A stretch of DNA of 64,000 nucleotides from Wyeomyia smithii (lineage: Eukaryota; Arthropoda; Insecta; Diptera; Culicidae). The notes beneath the pieces are model-generated. The model had not been told where the DNA came from, made no database searches, and saw nothing but the letters and a program-made list of their open reading frames with translations. The translations under genes were made by a program, and so were the position numbers. Shown here piece by piece: positions 47,601 through 58,337 of the stretch. The stretch is taken from positions 191,297,357-191,361,356 of the forward strand of contig NC_073695.1 in the NCBI RefSeq assembly GCF_029784165.1. The letters are read 5' to 3'. Positions within the stretch are counted from its first letter, which is position 1. Each line of letters opens with the position of its first letter.

Positions 47601-50600
47601 CCACAAACAGATGGTGAGTCGGTTGGTTGTACACCCGGAACTTATCGAGGATCTGTCGCAGGGTGAAGATTCGATCCGTCGTGGAACGCCCCTGTCGAAA
47701 ACCAGCCTGGTATTCGCCAACAAAGATTCCGTCAACGGTCTCAATCTGAAGCACAGGATACGAAAGAGCACTTTATATGCGGAGTTGAGCAACGTTATGC
47801 CTCGATAGTTGCCACAATCCAATCGATGGCCCTTCTTATAGATAGGGCATATGAGGCCTTCCAACCAGTCGTTCGGCATTTGTTCATCCACCCAGATCCT
47901 TAGTATTATCTGGTGGATCGCATAGTACAGCCGCTCGCTTCCCGCTTTTAGAAGTTAAACCGGGATACCGTCCCTCCCAGCGGCCATGCCGTTTTTCAGC
48001 TCACCAATCGCCTTTTTCACCTCCTCCTGTGTTGGTGGCTCCACAGCTTGTTCGTCACTCACAATCGTCATCCTGTTCCTGCTCTGCTCTGCTCACCGTT
48101 CAATAGCGCCTGGAAAAGCTCCTTCCACCTGGCTGCAACCGTTGGTTTATCAAAAAGCAGGTTACCGTCCTTGTCATTACACATGACCGGCACAGGGAAA
48201 TTCCTGCTTCTGACTCTGTTGACAGTTCTATAGAATCTCCGCACGTCGTTTCGAGCATAGCTGTCCTCTGCACTGCCGAGCACCTGCTCCTCGTATTCGC
48301 GCCTCTTCCGACGGTGGGTTCTATTTTCGGCTCTTGCCACCTTGTACCTCTCTCTGTTCTGACGCGTAGCCGCAGTGAGCATGCAGCTCCTAGCACGGTT
48401 CTTCTCATCTGTCGCTCTCTGGCACTCGGCATCGAACCAGCCATTAGGCTGTCTTCCACGCGTCGTACCTACCACCTCTCTCGCAGTCGTTTCGATGGCA
48501 CCGTGGATACTGCTTCACAGCCCATTTATGTCTTCCACTCCTTCCACCTGCTGTTCTGCGATCCATTGATCCAGCTCTCTGGCGTATTATGCTGCCACGC
48601 CATCAGCTTTTAACCGCTGAATGTTGAAACGCGTCGTCCTCTCTGTGCGAGATTTCAGCACGTTCGACAACCGTGCGCTGATCTTACAAACGACGAAATA
48701 ATGGTCAGAGTCAATGTTTGGTCCCCGAAAAGACCTAACATCAGTAACATCCGAAAAGTGCCGACCGTCAATCAGTACGTGATCGATCTGGGAGCAGGCT
48801 TCTCCATTTGGATGCCTCCAGGTGTGTTTCCAAATATTCAAACGTGGAAAATAGGAGCTACATATGGCCATTCCTCTGGCCGCGGCAAAGTTTATCAGCC
48901 TCAGGCCGTTTTCATTGGTTGACGAGTGGGGGCTATTCTTTCCAATGACCGGACGGAAGAATTCCTCCCTCCCAAGCTGTTCGGAGCTTGATACCAAGTT
49001 CAAAAGCTTGGTCCGAGCCAAGAAACGCGATAATTGGCGTCGGTTCGTAAACGAAACCACGAGAGAGACATCCAGTCTTCACGTTCGGTGGATATTTAAT
49101 TCTGCCAGGAAAGTATGTCCGGACTTAATTCCTGCACAAAACATTGCCGCGATGCGTCTCCGGGCCGCGACGCGATAGATTCACCTCTTACGGTAGCAGA
49201 ACTTCCAGTTGCTCTCCTGTCCTGCAAAAATAGTGCGCCTGGGCTAGATAGGATCAAATTCAACTTGTTGAGGAATCTACCGGGCACTGCCAAGAGGCGC
49301 TTGTTGAACTTGTTCAATAAGTTTCTGGAGCAAAATATAGTACCGCAGGATTGGAAGCAAGTGAAAGTAATCACCATTCAAAAGCCGGGAAAACCAGCTT
49401 CCGACCACAACTCGTATAGACCGATTGCAATGTTGTCTTGCATCCGGAAATTTATGAAAATGATACTCCGTCGCTTGGACCATTGTGCAAATTGCGTGAC
49501 GCCAGATCTCTACTTTGAAATACCTTCAAGATCCGAGGTTCACAACCCTATGTCCTAATTCGTGGCTTCTAAAACTAATCAAAGTGTTTATCTAATAACA
49601 AACCGAACCAATGAATAGAAAACCATGCTAGTTTGAATTCTAGTTCCAGTTTTAGCTAATAGTCGACAGCGAGGATGAAAAATTTATCTTTAGTTTATAA
49701 GATACCCTAGAAAAGGGATTATCTGGCTCCGTTAAACATTCTATGTAAAATGTATAAGAAAAATATCAACAACGTGCTTTTACATAAGGTTTTCATCTTA
49801 GAGCTGTTTAGAGTTTTCTTCTTGATAACTTATGATATCCATATTAAATACTGTAGTGTCACCATTTACTTACAATGTTTTTTTTTATATTTTCCAGTTA
49901 AATTAGTTTTGCAACAAGCTCTGAAAAATATCAATTTTTTCGAAAATTACCCACAGGTAAGTTTAAATACAAACTTTCACGTCATTTGATGTTTGAGTCA
50001 CGGTACAAAATGTAGACGAAATCTATTTACGAAGCTAAACAATATCTTCCAGCTGAAACATGACATGACGCGTGTTTGGCTTGTCCTCTATGATATGTAC
50101 CTGAGGAAATTTGAAAAAAGAGAACCCGAAACAACAATGCTGAAGAGCAAACTTTTTAAAGAAGCTGGTCTATTAGGTAACGAACTAGAAGCTTTGCATG
50201 GTTTTTCAATAATACATTACATTTATCGTTCAATTACAGAGATCGAGCATAGTTTAGAAATCAACAGTATTAAGATTGCCGCAGCTCTTACCAGAATTCG
50301 CATTCAAAATAGTGCCTACAGCCTAACGACGCTACTACCACCCCATTTGCAGGACGAAAAAGTAGCCGTCGTCGTATCGAATCCCATTGTAACCGGGTGG
50401 ATTAACACGTTTCGCATCAAAACCAAGCATCAAGCCAACGAGTTACTTAAATCGCTTGGGTTCGATGTGATCCCTGAAACTGTGATGTCTAATACTACCC
50501 CGAGTAATTCGTTCAATCCCAAGGAAGAGTTGTATAAACCCCTAGAAGTGCAACGGTACAAATGGGACAGGCTCTGCCCTCAAGTATTGTCCATCTATCC

Positions 50601-52355
50601 AGATAGAAGAACAGAGTTTATTCGATCGGAAATCTTCCAGAGACACGAAATGGTGATACAAGATCGGTCGTTTTTGATTGGCCCATCAATTCTCGCCAAC
50701 TTGCTGGAGTTTTACGAACTCAATGGAGATGTAGTACTAACGCATATATCCTCGCCTCGATCGACAGCTTATTTGGCATCGCTGCTAGCAAATAGCCGAA
50801 GAGTTCGCAATTTTGTAGCATTTGGATGTGGTAACAAACTAAACGACTATAAGCAGTACATGGCTGCGCTTGGTGTGAACAACGTAGACCTTCATGCGGA
50901 GAGTTTCATAGATATTCCGCACAATGCTGGCGTGGTTGAAAAAGTTGTTTGTATCTTCGCGAATCCTCCAAGTTCATACTCAGCCGTAAGCGACCCGATC
51001 GATCTAATCTGCAGTCGGGGAGGAGATCTTTCCATGCTGGAAATTCTTTCTGAATCGGAAATGACAGATGAAAGTAAACAGCGAGTCGCCTCACTACTGA
51101 GAGAGCAGCGCGAGACATTGAAACACTGTATGTCTCGACCGCAGGTTCAAATAGTTTTGTACCAGACTCATTCGGTGGTTGAAACCGAGAACGGCATTAT
51201 GGTAGACAAGGTGATCGATTATATCAATCAAAAAGTGTACGAAAAACATTTACAAGCAACAAAAGAACGAGAGTTGGTCGCCCTTGCCGAAGCGGCCGGT
51301 AATCAACTGGTTAACCGATTGCTAGGCCGACAAGATACCAACAAAACAAGTAAAGGTGACGATACTATTGATGATGAATCCGAAACGGAGAGTGAGTTCC
51401 AGAAAGCTTCCGAGGAAGTGATTGAGGTGCCACTCAATGATCAATTTGAGACGACAGAATTACCAGATTTTTGTTCTAATCAAGATGGCTGCCTAAGTTT
51501 CGAGGAAGACGGTGTCTTCCTGTCTCTGATTAAGCGAAAAGAAGTTATACGGCTCGATTCCAAATATCTAATCAAAATAGCCGAGCTCAGGGGTATTTTT
51601 GGGGGTAATAGTTCTAGTTCAGAGCCAAGAACAAACGTAAAAGTATTTGAACGCCAAGAGAAAAAATCTGATGAACGGGAAGCTGCAGAACTTGAAAACC
51701 GAAAGCGTCGTCTGAAACGTCGAGGAAGTAACATGGATTCTCTAATAAGCCGTCTTAATGCCCCTACCCAAGCCTCAATCAAACGAGGCCATCATCATCG
51801 AGTTTCTTCGATGGAGCACAAATTCATGTTTTTCGATCTAAACCAGGAGTGGTGTCCAAAGTTCGCAGCTGTCCACAGTGAACATAATTTATCAGTGCTT
51901 AGCGACGAAAAGTTGTCCTTGCTTACACCAAACATGACACCACGTGCCCGTATCTGGTGGCAGGATACGATCGAATATGTGCGCCATCGTATTCGTAGGA
52001 TGAATCAAGATCCCCTTAAGAAAATTGCTGAACAACCATTGGTACTGAAACGACATTTATTGCAATGCAAACCAGAACAAGCGGAAATTGTCAAGAGATT
52101 TCGTACAAGCTACTTTAATAGAATGCCTTACACTCTACCGGTTCGGGTTTTAGAATTTAGACAGTACAACTCTGAAACCAGGTGAGCATAATTAGAGCAC
52201 AATAATCTCAATAATTGCATAACGTCTATTCGAATTTCAGTCTTTTGCATGATCAATGTCGCCCGAAAATTAATGAAGTTAGGCTTAGCCGACAAAACGC
52301 TGTTGCATGTGAACCTAGACAAATCATACGCATACGATCATCCCGATCATGCTAG
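41668..52355 (+). CDS. NSUN7-like RNA methyltransferase-fold protein
   Basis: Five exons fit in frame: 41668-41942, 42651-42955, 49898-49956, 50053-52181, 52241-52355 (about 960 residues). The protein junctions read smoothly, for example YSMMYDVFR/FKLVLQQALKN and ENYPQ/LKHDMTRVW. The middle (about residues 430-600) resembles the NSUN7 branch of the NOL1/NOP2/Sun family, whose members make 5-methylcytosine in RNA: GDVVLTHISSPRSTAYLASL, then NPPSSYSAVSDPIDLICSRG, then REQRETLKHCMSRPQVQIVL and YQTHSVVETENG. The two cysteine motifs of active family members (PCxxSG-like and TCS-like) read NPPSSYS (near residue 518) and QTHS (near 584), so activity is doubtful. An acidic linker follows, then a C-terminal part (MEHKFMFFDLNQEWCPKF) that I do not recognise. 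Intron 2 is 6.9 kb and filled with LINEs. Alternatives within the family cannot be excluded without a search. Confidence 0.78.
42956..44749. other. First part of the large intron of the NSUN7-like gene
   Basis: AT-rich sequence with only short open frames. I see no transposase, LINE motif or RNA gene here. The transposon-derived part of the intron begins at about 44750. Confidence 0.45.
44750..46340 (+). pseudogene. Jockey-type LINE, ORF1 and start of ORF2
   Basis: Plus frames 44753-45680 read as the gag-like ORF1 of a Jockey-clade LINE: GPWVVYLLK, then CELFTLEYHVYIPARVVEIN, GVVTDPSLDLLKVG, VKILDCKQLHSVSLDKG, and a C-terminal LSTRLAYKQCQDKIKQFVRE with LTFAEMLKEA. The zinc-knuckle region is frameshifted near 45370-45500. 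A piece of the endonuclease (DLNFHDFVIIHLYLDTPYEG then VLLGI) follows at 46240-46320. Between them at 46167-46236 a SINE has inserted. The rest of the element resumes at about 48985. It lies in sense orientation within the intron of the NSUN7-like gene. Confidence 0.8.
46167..46236 (-). mobile_element. Truncated SINE (family C) with target duplication
   Basis: About 70 bp matching the 3' end of the SINE at 27749-28073 (CTCGCTTATTTTCCGTCGGT, AGTTCCGCCACTGTTG, CAATCACCGACG). TATGGATCTT stands on both sides (46157-46166 and 46237-46246). The insertion is 5'-truncated, with the A-tract as a T-tract on the plus strand. It separates parts of the Jockey LINE. Confidence 0.8.
46500..48985 (-). pseudogene. 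RTE-type LINE, endonuclease plus reverse transcriptase
   Basis: Read from 48985 down to about 46540 on the minus strand. The endonuclease has GREEFFRPVIGKNSPHSSTN then NGLRLINFAAARGMAICSSY and HTWRHPNGEACSQIDHVLID. The linker carries GRQPNGWFDAECQRATDEKN. The reverse transcriptase has CPIYKKGHRLDCGNYRGITL, LNSAYKVL, and FRQGRSTTDRIFTLRQILDK then LFVDFRAAYDSV; the catalytic FADD-like motif reads GFADIEIIG. The C-terminus has LALYRTLILPVALYGHEAWT and RKVLRSILGG. The order matches RTE LINEs (the proteins often mislabelled craniofacial development protein 2-like). Several frameshifts and stops disable it, and the FADD variant would itself be defective. The 5' end is truncated where Jockey sequence resumes. 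Confidence 0.88.
48985..49560 (+). pseudogene. Jockey-type LINE, reverse-transcriptase start
   Basis: Plus frames carry SSLPSCSELDTKFKSLVRAK then KRDNWRRFVNETTRETS, the stretch before the reverse transcriptase of Jockey-clade elements. In 49115-49558, GLDRIKFNLLRNLPGTAKRR is followed by LFNKFLEQNIVPQDWKQVKV, then IQKPGKPASDHNSYRPIAML, which are conserved RT blocks. The frame ends near 49558 and the catalytic core is missing. It is probably the continuation of the element that starts at 44750, split by the RTE copy. Confidence 0.8.
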
Positions 52356-54772
52356 AGAGGTAATTTAGCGGTAAATGTATCGAAGAATATAATCACAGGT
52401 TTATCTTGGAAAGAATTAAACGTTATACTTCTTTAGGCTCAGATGCTTAAAGAAGTTTTGAGAAACAAATGTTTTTTTATGAGGAACTCTTCATTGATTG
52501 ACTGTATCGATAATGTCAAGTCTATAATAAAAGGTGTAAACTTTCACCCGCCCGCCTCGTTTCTTTTTAACAATCGAAACTTTCGGAATATTTTAATATA
52601 TGTAGTTAAAATATTTATTCTCTCCACTGTAAATAAAAATCACGTCGAAGTAACGTGATTTGCTGTTGAATTCGCACTACTGGCCTAACATTCCAAAGTT
52701 GAATGAAAATCTATCAAATCACAGATAACAGACATCCAAGCTAATTTTGCTTCATGTGTAAAAAGACGCAACGGGTTATTGACATGTCGCAATACGCAGT
52801 ATGGGCGCGCTAAGAACATTTAGTGGTCGATGATTCGATCAAATCGATATTTTTCCAGTTCTTATCGATATTATTGCAATAAGAAGCGTTACCGTTTTTT
52901 AATGTAGAAATTTTGAGCAGTCGTAATTTTGACATAATCAACAATTTTATTCAATCCCAGTCAATATTTGCGATAAATATAAAAAAAAAACACAAAAACG
53001 TTGTTATATCGTTGCAAAAACAGCGACTCTACTATTTGTGAGAATTTTCATGCGCCTGGCAGCTTTGACTATAATCTAGCGCTGCCATCACTGAAATGGT
53101 TAAAGTCGCAAGTTGCGGAAAAAGTTCTAGCTTGGATATCTGTAATCTGTGGTCGAAATATATTAATGCAAAGAACGATGAAATCAACAGCAAATCACTT
53201 TTTTTCTGTTGTTATGTTCATATTTATTAATATGCTTATGTTTGAGATACGGAATGTCGGTCAGTTGGATAATTATATAAATTCACAATAAATTCATGAT
53301 ACTTTTTTTTATTTTAGATTTTTCATTTTTATTTTATTTTAGATTTTCAATTAAATAACAAGATGATCCTAGAGATTATCCCTGTCACTGTATCGATGCA
53401 ATCGATTTCAAGATCTGTAAAAGAGTCGTTTAATCGTTATTTTAATTTAAAAGATTCAATAAAACTTACGCTCAAATAAGTTTTTGATCTCTGGGTAAAT
53501 GTGTTGCTTGCGCCGTTCGCCATCGTCATTTTTTTTGTTTCGATTTATGGTTTTGACGTTTGTCAATTGGAATTGCAGCTGTAATTCAATTGATTCAACG
53601 CAAGATCATTTCGTTGGAAAGTGTTAATCTTCGAGAAATCAACACTAAATAACTTCAACTTGCAGTGTGATGTGACGAATTGAGTCAAGTATTGTCGCTG
53701 CAACACTACTCTGCAATTCGCTGATGAGTCCAGCGACGCGAAGATTTCTAGCGATGTCATTTTGTATGATTATTTCTCGCACAGAACAATGCAGTTTTAA
53801 TGTTCTTTGACTAAACTGACATAGTTTTGCGACCATAAAACAATCAAAACTATTAGAAATTATTACAGTCGCATATTTCGGGTCATTTTATGTTGAATCA
53901 AAGACTACATTATGTTAAAATACTACGAAATTCGCTGGAAAATCTTTGTCAGACGAGCGACTCGTCGCTTCCGATTTTTCTCTGCATGCACAATACAAAA
54001 ACACTTGAAGTAATCGTGACATTTTTTTATAGTCTATATGTTGTTTTATTACTGAAACGATTTTTGGTACCTAAGCGGTTCTTGGTACCTGAATCGGTTT
54101 TCTTGTGGTTCTTCTAGTATTATACAGGGGTCGCTGCAGTAGTTTTGCGTTCTTACATTTTTATTTTTGCCTCGCATAATTGCAAAACCTTTGTGTTTCC
54201 TGAACAATTGTTTTGTACTTACATTCAGCTCTCTACCAAATCATTTAATAAATGAATTTGATTATTTTCTGATCGCATGAAACTTTAAACCACATTCTAT
54301 GTTACTTTGTATCTAAACTTGGGTTGTGTTGACCGTTCAGTCGATCACCGCAGTTAATAAAATAACAGAAAATTTCACGAAAACAGCATTATAAAATCTA
54401 AGATATTGGAGTTTTTCATTATTTATCATTTGTGAAACAATTTCGTATAAGAATACTTTTTATACGAGCCTCACCGTACCAGTCCTGAAAATCGATAATC
54501 AAACAATCATTTTTGCTGATCAAAAAAGGCTGAAGTGTATAATTTAGTAAACTAAAAGTAAAGTCTGGTTTAAACATTTTTGAAAGTTACAGTGGGCAGT
54601 TAAAACAAAGCAATTTATGACACAAGGTAATAATTCTAGTATAGGAATTTATTCATGAAAATTCACACATCTTAAGCTACACTATATCCACATTCAAGGC
54701 AATAAAACAATATACAAACATATTTAAAAAAAATCCCGCAGCAATGAAGCTGATAAATGACAAAATCTTCCT
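52356..54772. other. Stretch without a recognisable gene
   Basis: Lies between the 3' ends of the NSUN7-like gene and the H2A variant gene. It is AT-rich with short frames only. A TTTATT at 54648-54653 (AATAAA on the minus strand) is a candidate polyadenylation signal for the H2A gene, about 120 bp after its stop. Confidence 0.45.
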
Positions 54773-55219
54773 TCAATACTCCTGGCTTTGACCTTCTGGC
54801 GTTGATTTTTGCTTCTTCGTACCCTTTGGCAGCAAAATTCCCTGAATATTAGGAAGGACCCCGCCTTCGGAAATACATACATCCTTCAACAGTTTGCTTA
54901 ATTCATCATCATTACGAACAGCCAGTTGAATGTGTCGAGGAATTATGCTGTTTAAAGAGAACATCTCAGACACACAATATCAAAAGGCATCATATAGGAA
55001 AACCTACCGCATTTTTTTGTTGTCTTTAGCCGCGTTTCCTGCTAGTTCCAAGATTTCCGCCACTAGATACTCCAGGGCAGCAGCCATATAGATACCGGCC
55101 CCTACGCCGATGCGGTCAGCGTACTTACCCTTTTTAAGTGACGACAGTGTACGCCCTACAGGAAAAGTTAGTCCAGCTCGGTTGGATTTTGAAATAGCCT
55201 TGGGCGATTTGGAGTCCAT
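54773..55219 (-). CDS. H2A.X-like histone variant ending in SQEY
   Basis: Two exons on the minus strand, 55219-55008 and 54947-54773, separated by a 60-bp GT-AG intron, give 128 residues. The histone fold is H2A: SNRAGLTFPVGRTLSSLKKG, then ALEYLVAEILELAGNAAKDN, IIPRHIQLAVRNDDELSKLL and GGVLPNIQGILLP. The end, GQSQEY, is the SQ-E-Y motif whose serine is phosphorylated at DNA breaks in H2A.X. It differs from canonical H2A at many usually fixed places, for example GRTLSSLKKGKYADRIGVGA where canonical H2A has GR.HR.LRKGNYAERVGAGA. An intron and single-copy setting are typical of replication-independent variants. It would act in nucleosomes, possibly in damage signalling or the germline. Whether it replaces or supplements H2A.V-type proteins cannot be told here. 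Confidence 0.9.
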
Positions 55220-55594
55220 TGTTAGTGAAAAAAGATTGCTTTATTCTTGAAGAGAAGCCGTAAATTAACTTTTACGTTTAACCGTGCAACGAAAACTGCT
55301 GCTCAAATGTGGCGCAAAACTTGGAACTTCAAATGAGGTTGCCATCGAAACGATTTTTTTAATTATCAGGGTTGTCCTACTGTGATTATTTTGGACGGGT
55401 GGATTCCGTTCGTTTTCATGATTGGATTTCGAGCAGTTTTTGACGTGGGACTACGTCTTTCTTCACTATTAGGTAGTCAGCCTATACACCAGAGAGACGT
55501 CGAGACACTCACCGTTAAGGCAACTTTACGTCAACATTAAAACGAGCAAGCTGTATAACTTTGCATGCTGTTATCCGTTTTGATGTTGCGAGTA

Positions 55595-55765
55595 GTGTGT
55601 GTGTGTGTGTGTGAGTAGTGTGAGTGTAGGTATGGTGTGTGTGTGAGTAGTGTGTGTGTGTGTGAGTAGTGTGTATGTGTGAGTAGTGTGTGTGTGTGTG
55701 TGTGAGTAGTGTGTGTGTTTGTGTTTGTGTGTGTATAGCGTGTGTGTGTATTATGTGTATATGTG
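55595..55765. repeat. GT-rich microsatellite
   Basis: Runs of GTGTGTGT are broken by repeated GAGTAGTGTG units, e.g. GTGTGTGTGAGTAGTGTGTG. Long open frames of alternating His and Thr on the minus strand are read-through of the repeat. Confidence 0.9.
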
Positions 55766-55779
55766 TATGCTGCGATTGT

Positions 55780-56488
55780 AGAACAATTACTCGAAAACTA
55801 TTCCCCAGAAAATAAAACGTCGAAGCTTTTTCCCCAGAAAACAAAATCCCAGAATGTACCAATCACCAGAAAACTGCTACCCAGAAAGTACTAATCCCCA
55901 GAAAGTTATTATCCGGAATGAATCAATGCCCAGAAAACTGTTATCCAAAAACGAAGAAATATGCATTTTTATTTTTTTAACATGGAAAATCTGTTAAAAC
56001 TGAGTTTATGTATATCTGAAATGTATAACGATTCTATCATTTGAATCAACTTATTGTCAACTAATACATTTGTACTTTCATGGAGTAAATAAGTAAGCGC
56101 TTGACACCAGGCCATAGTCATAAAATCAGACAACTTTCAGTAATCGTTTTTGGCTGAATGAGCATCACAAGTCGACCACAAAACACAGTAGCGAATTGAT
56201 TTCTGAGGCTCCTTGACCAAAAATCTAAAATACCCCTTCTTATCTTAATTCGGTTACTCTAGTTCACATGGGGGGCAGCCCCCCAGCAGAAATTACCTCT
56301 GTAGAGGTTCGTTCGTTTACCTGGGTTGATGCAACATCCATTAGTATATATTAAACGAGCGAAAGGGAACCCGGTTACAATTCCGGAGCCTGTTGAGTAT
56401 ACGTTTGCATTGGCGTGCACACCGGAAACGGTAGCGCCTTTGTAATCATGGCAACATGAATCCTTTCCTTCGAGAAGCCAACAAGAGA

Positions 56489-56519
<31 letters not shown>

Positions 56520-56633
56520 TCATACTAGCCATGGAAGTCTTTCATAGAGAGATACGGTTGGACAAGCTAGTAGAGCATGGTATTAAATTAATGTGTCGAT
56601 ATTCTCTTCTTGGACCTTGAAAATCGAAGCTCT

Positions 56634-56672
<39 letters not shown>

Positions 56673-57575
56673 AGTTTAGAGTCTCTAGTCGATAGATCGA
56701 TGTAGGTAAGGGAAGTCGGCAAATTAGATCCGTAACTTCGGGATAATGATTGGCTCTGAAGACTGGGATGACTCGGGCTACGGGGCTGCCGGGTCACGGG
56801 TCTGCGGTCGTGCTCCCGCTTCGTGCGGGTGTCGCGCCGTGGGCCTGCTGGCGCTTCTGCCTCAACGCACTCCGGGGCGTCCGGCCGTGTGGTGGTGTGG
56901 GCCGCCCGTTCGTCCGCTGCGCCCGGGTTCATACGCTTCCCGGCTTGGGCTGCAGTCATCGATAAACAGTCAATTCAGAACTGGCACGGCTGAGGGAATC
57001 CCACTATCGAATTAAAACAAAGTGGCGAAATACCGATCGTTACTAGTGTTGTTTTGCAAAAACCTAAAGCTTGATATGTGGAAGCAAGGTTTCGTTACCG
57101 TTTTTAACTTAGCCTGTGTTTCTTGAAGGTTACTTACTCCACCGATCCCCTCGATAAATCCGGAACAAATGTCCCCTACTGTCCCAAAAACTATGATAAA
57201 TTTGTGATCCTTTGAAAATGGTTCGATCAAATTCGGTTTAGATCTTGCGGAATGGCAGGTAAAAGAATTTTTATATTTTCGGCTCTGGAGGGGTCTGGTA
57301 CGCAAGTGTTAATTCAAATGTCAAATAATTTAGAATGTTAACAATATAATAACTGAATACTAATGTTTTCTTTTCTGGTTACGGTGATGCTGGAGAATAG
57401 TTTTCTGGGCATTGGTGTATTCTGGGAAACGGTTCTCTGGTAACTAGTACTTTCAGGGGTTTAGATTTCTGGTAACTAGTATATTCTGGGATTTGGTATT
57501 CTGGAGAATGGTTCATTCTGGGAAAAATCCTTCGACACTTTATTTTCTGGGGAATGGTTTTCTAGGAAAAGTCGG
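55780..57575. mobile_element. Foldback-like element: inverted CCCAGAAAA arrays
   Basis: The left arm, 55780-55955, is a loose tandem array in which CCCAGAAAA or a variant recurs about every 18-22 bp. The right arm, 57385-57575, is its inverse (TTCTGGG, TTTTCTGGGG). Matching goes beyond the core motif: CTATTCCCCAGAAAATAAA then CGTCGAAG on the left corresponds to TTTATTTTCTGGGGAATGG and CTTCGACAC on the right, in inverse order. The arms enclose about 1.4 kb including a 28S rRNA fragment. No transposase frame is seen. Arms built from short tandem units are the hallmark of Foldback elements. Confidence 0.75.
56350..57022 (+). pseudogene. 28S ribosomal RNA fragment (pseudogene)
   Basis: Sequence on the plus strand matches the middle of insect 28S rRNA as known from Drosophila: CGAAAGGGAACCCGGTTACA, CCTGTTGAGTATACGTTTG, AGAGATATCGGAAGAGTTTT, TCCATGGAAGTCTTTC-like text at 56530, GAGTCTCTAGTCGATAGATC, GATGTAGGTAAGGGAAGTCG, AATTAGATCCGTAACTTCGG, a GC-rich expansion segment (56765-56945), then CAATTCAGAACTGGCACGGC and TTAAAACAAAG at the end. 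Changes in normally fixed places, such as GGGATAATGATTGG for GGGATAAGGATTGG, show it is not a working copy. It begins and ends abruptly within the large subunit, so it was moved as a fragment. Confidence 0.9.
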
Positions 57576-57577
57576 AC

Positions 57578-58337
57578 AACCGTATGCTGCCGCTCATGGC
57601 AAGTCCGTCCCAATTGCATTTTTGTCAATTTCGAGTTTATTTATGGAATCAATTCCTTTTTATGTCTACTTTCGATAGAACAAATATTTTTGAATACTTC
57701 GTTTTGAGGAACTATGAAAAAAATAGCAAGTCGGTTTGTCCCATAGCATAGTACAATGTTTTCTTCAAGACAAAGTTTTCACCTGTAGCTTCTTTCAGCT
57801 GTTAGTTGTTGACAATGAACGCTTCAGGTGTGTCACTGTATTGTTAGTTAAAGCATTCTTGAGTAAATACTACTTTTCGTATTTTACCCGTATTTTATGT
57901 AAAGACGTGGGCCAGAATTGTAACATTATAGTCGTGAATTTCGTTTTGAAGAATTTGTTAGTTATATCAAATACTTCGGTACGCTACTTAACTGTTATTT
58001 AACGGAGCAAACATTTTCCTAAGCTATATTTGTTCTTTCATATTTGCTTCCACTGCTACGTCGAAGCTGTCCGCCGTCACGAACTGTAAAAGTAATCGCA
58101 TGTGAGTCCCAGCTTATGATTTTCAACAAATTTTAGTCAAATTTCGGTGTTTATACAAGTTTTATGATGTAGAAGTGTTAGATTGTCATTGCAGTACTAA
58201 ATTCTGTTGATGGTCTTGATTGAAAAAGCATTTGAGTGCCGAATTTCACCCAAAGCGTTACGATTTTCAATTGCTGTTTTCTTGTCAGCACCAAAACGCA
58301 AATGGGACGGACTTGCTATGAGCGGCAGTATGTGTGT
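57578..58337. mobile_element. Element with about 47-bp inverted ends
   Basis: TATGCTGCCGCTCATGGCAA at 57583-57602 with GTCCGTCCCAATTGCATTTT following is matched inversely by GCAAATGGGACGGACTTGCT and ATGAGCGGCAGTATGTGTG at about 58298-58337. The interior is AT-rich without a coding frame. It begins within a few bases of the right arm of the Foldback-like element. Confidence 0.65.

Noticed and set aside
51480..51782. Minus-strand frame of 100 codons
   Set aside because: Antisense to the long open exon of the NSUN7-like gene.
55515..55862. 115-codon His/Thr-rich open frame on the minus strand
   Set aside because: Read-through of the GT microsatellite.
56588..57015. Open frames across the GC-rich stretch on both strands
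   Set aside because: They lie in the 28S expansion segment and have no protein meaning.
56350..57022. Working rDNA unit
   Set aside because: Only an internal part of 28S is present, with changes at conserved sites and no flanking rRNA sequence.
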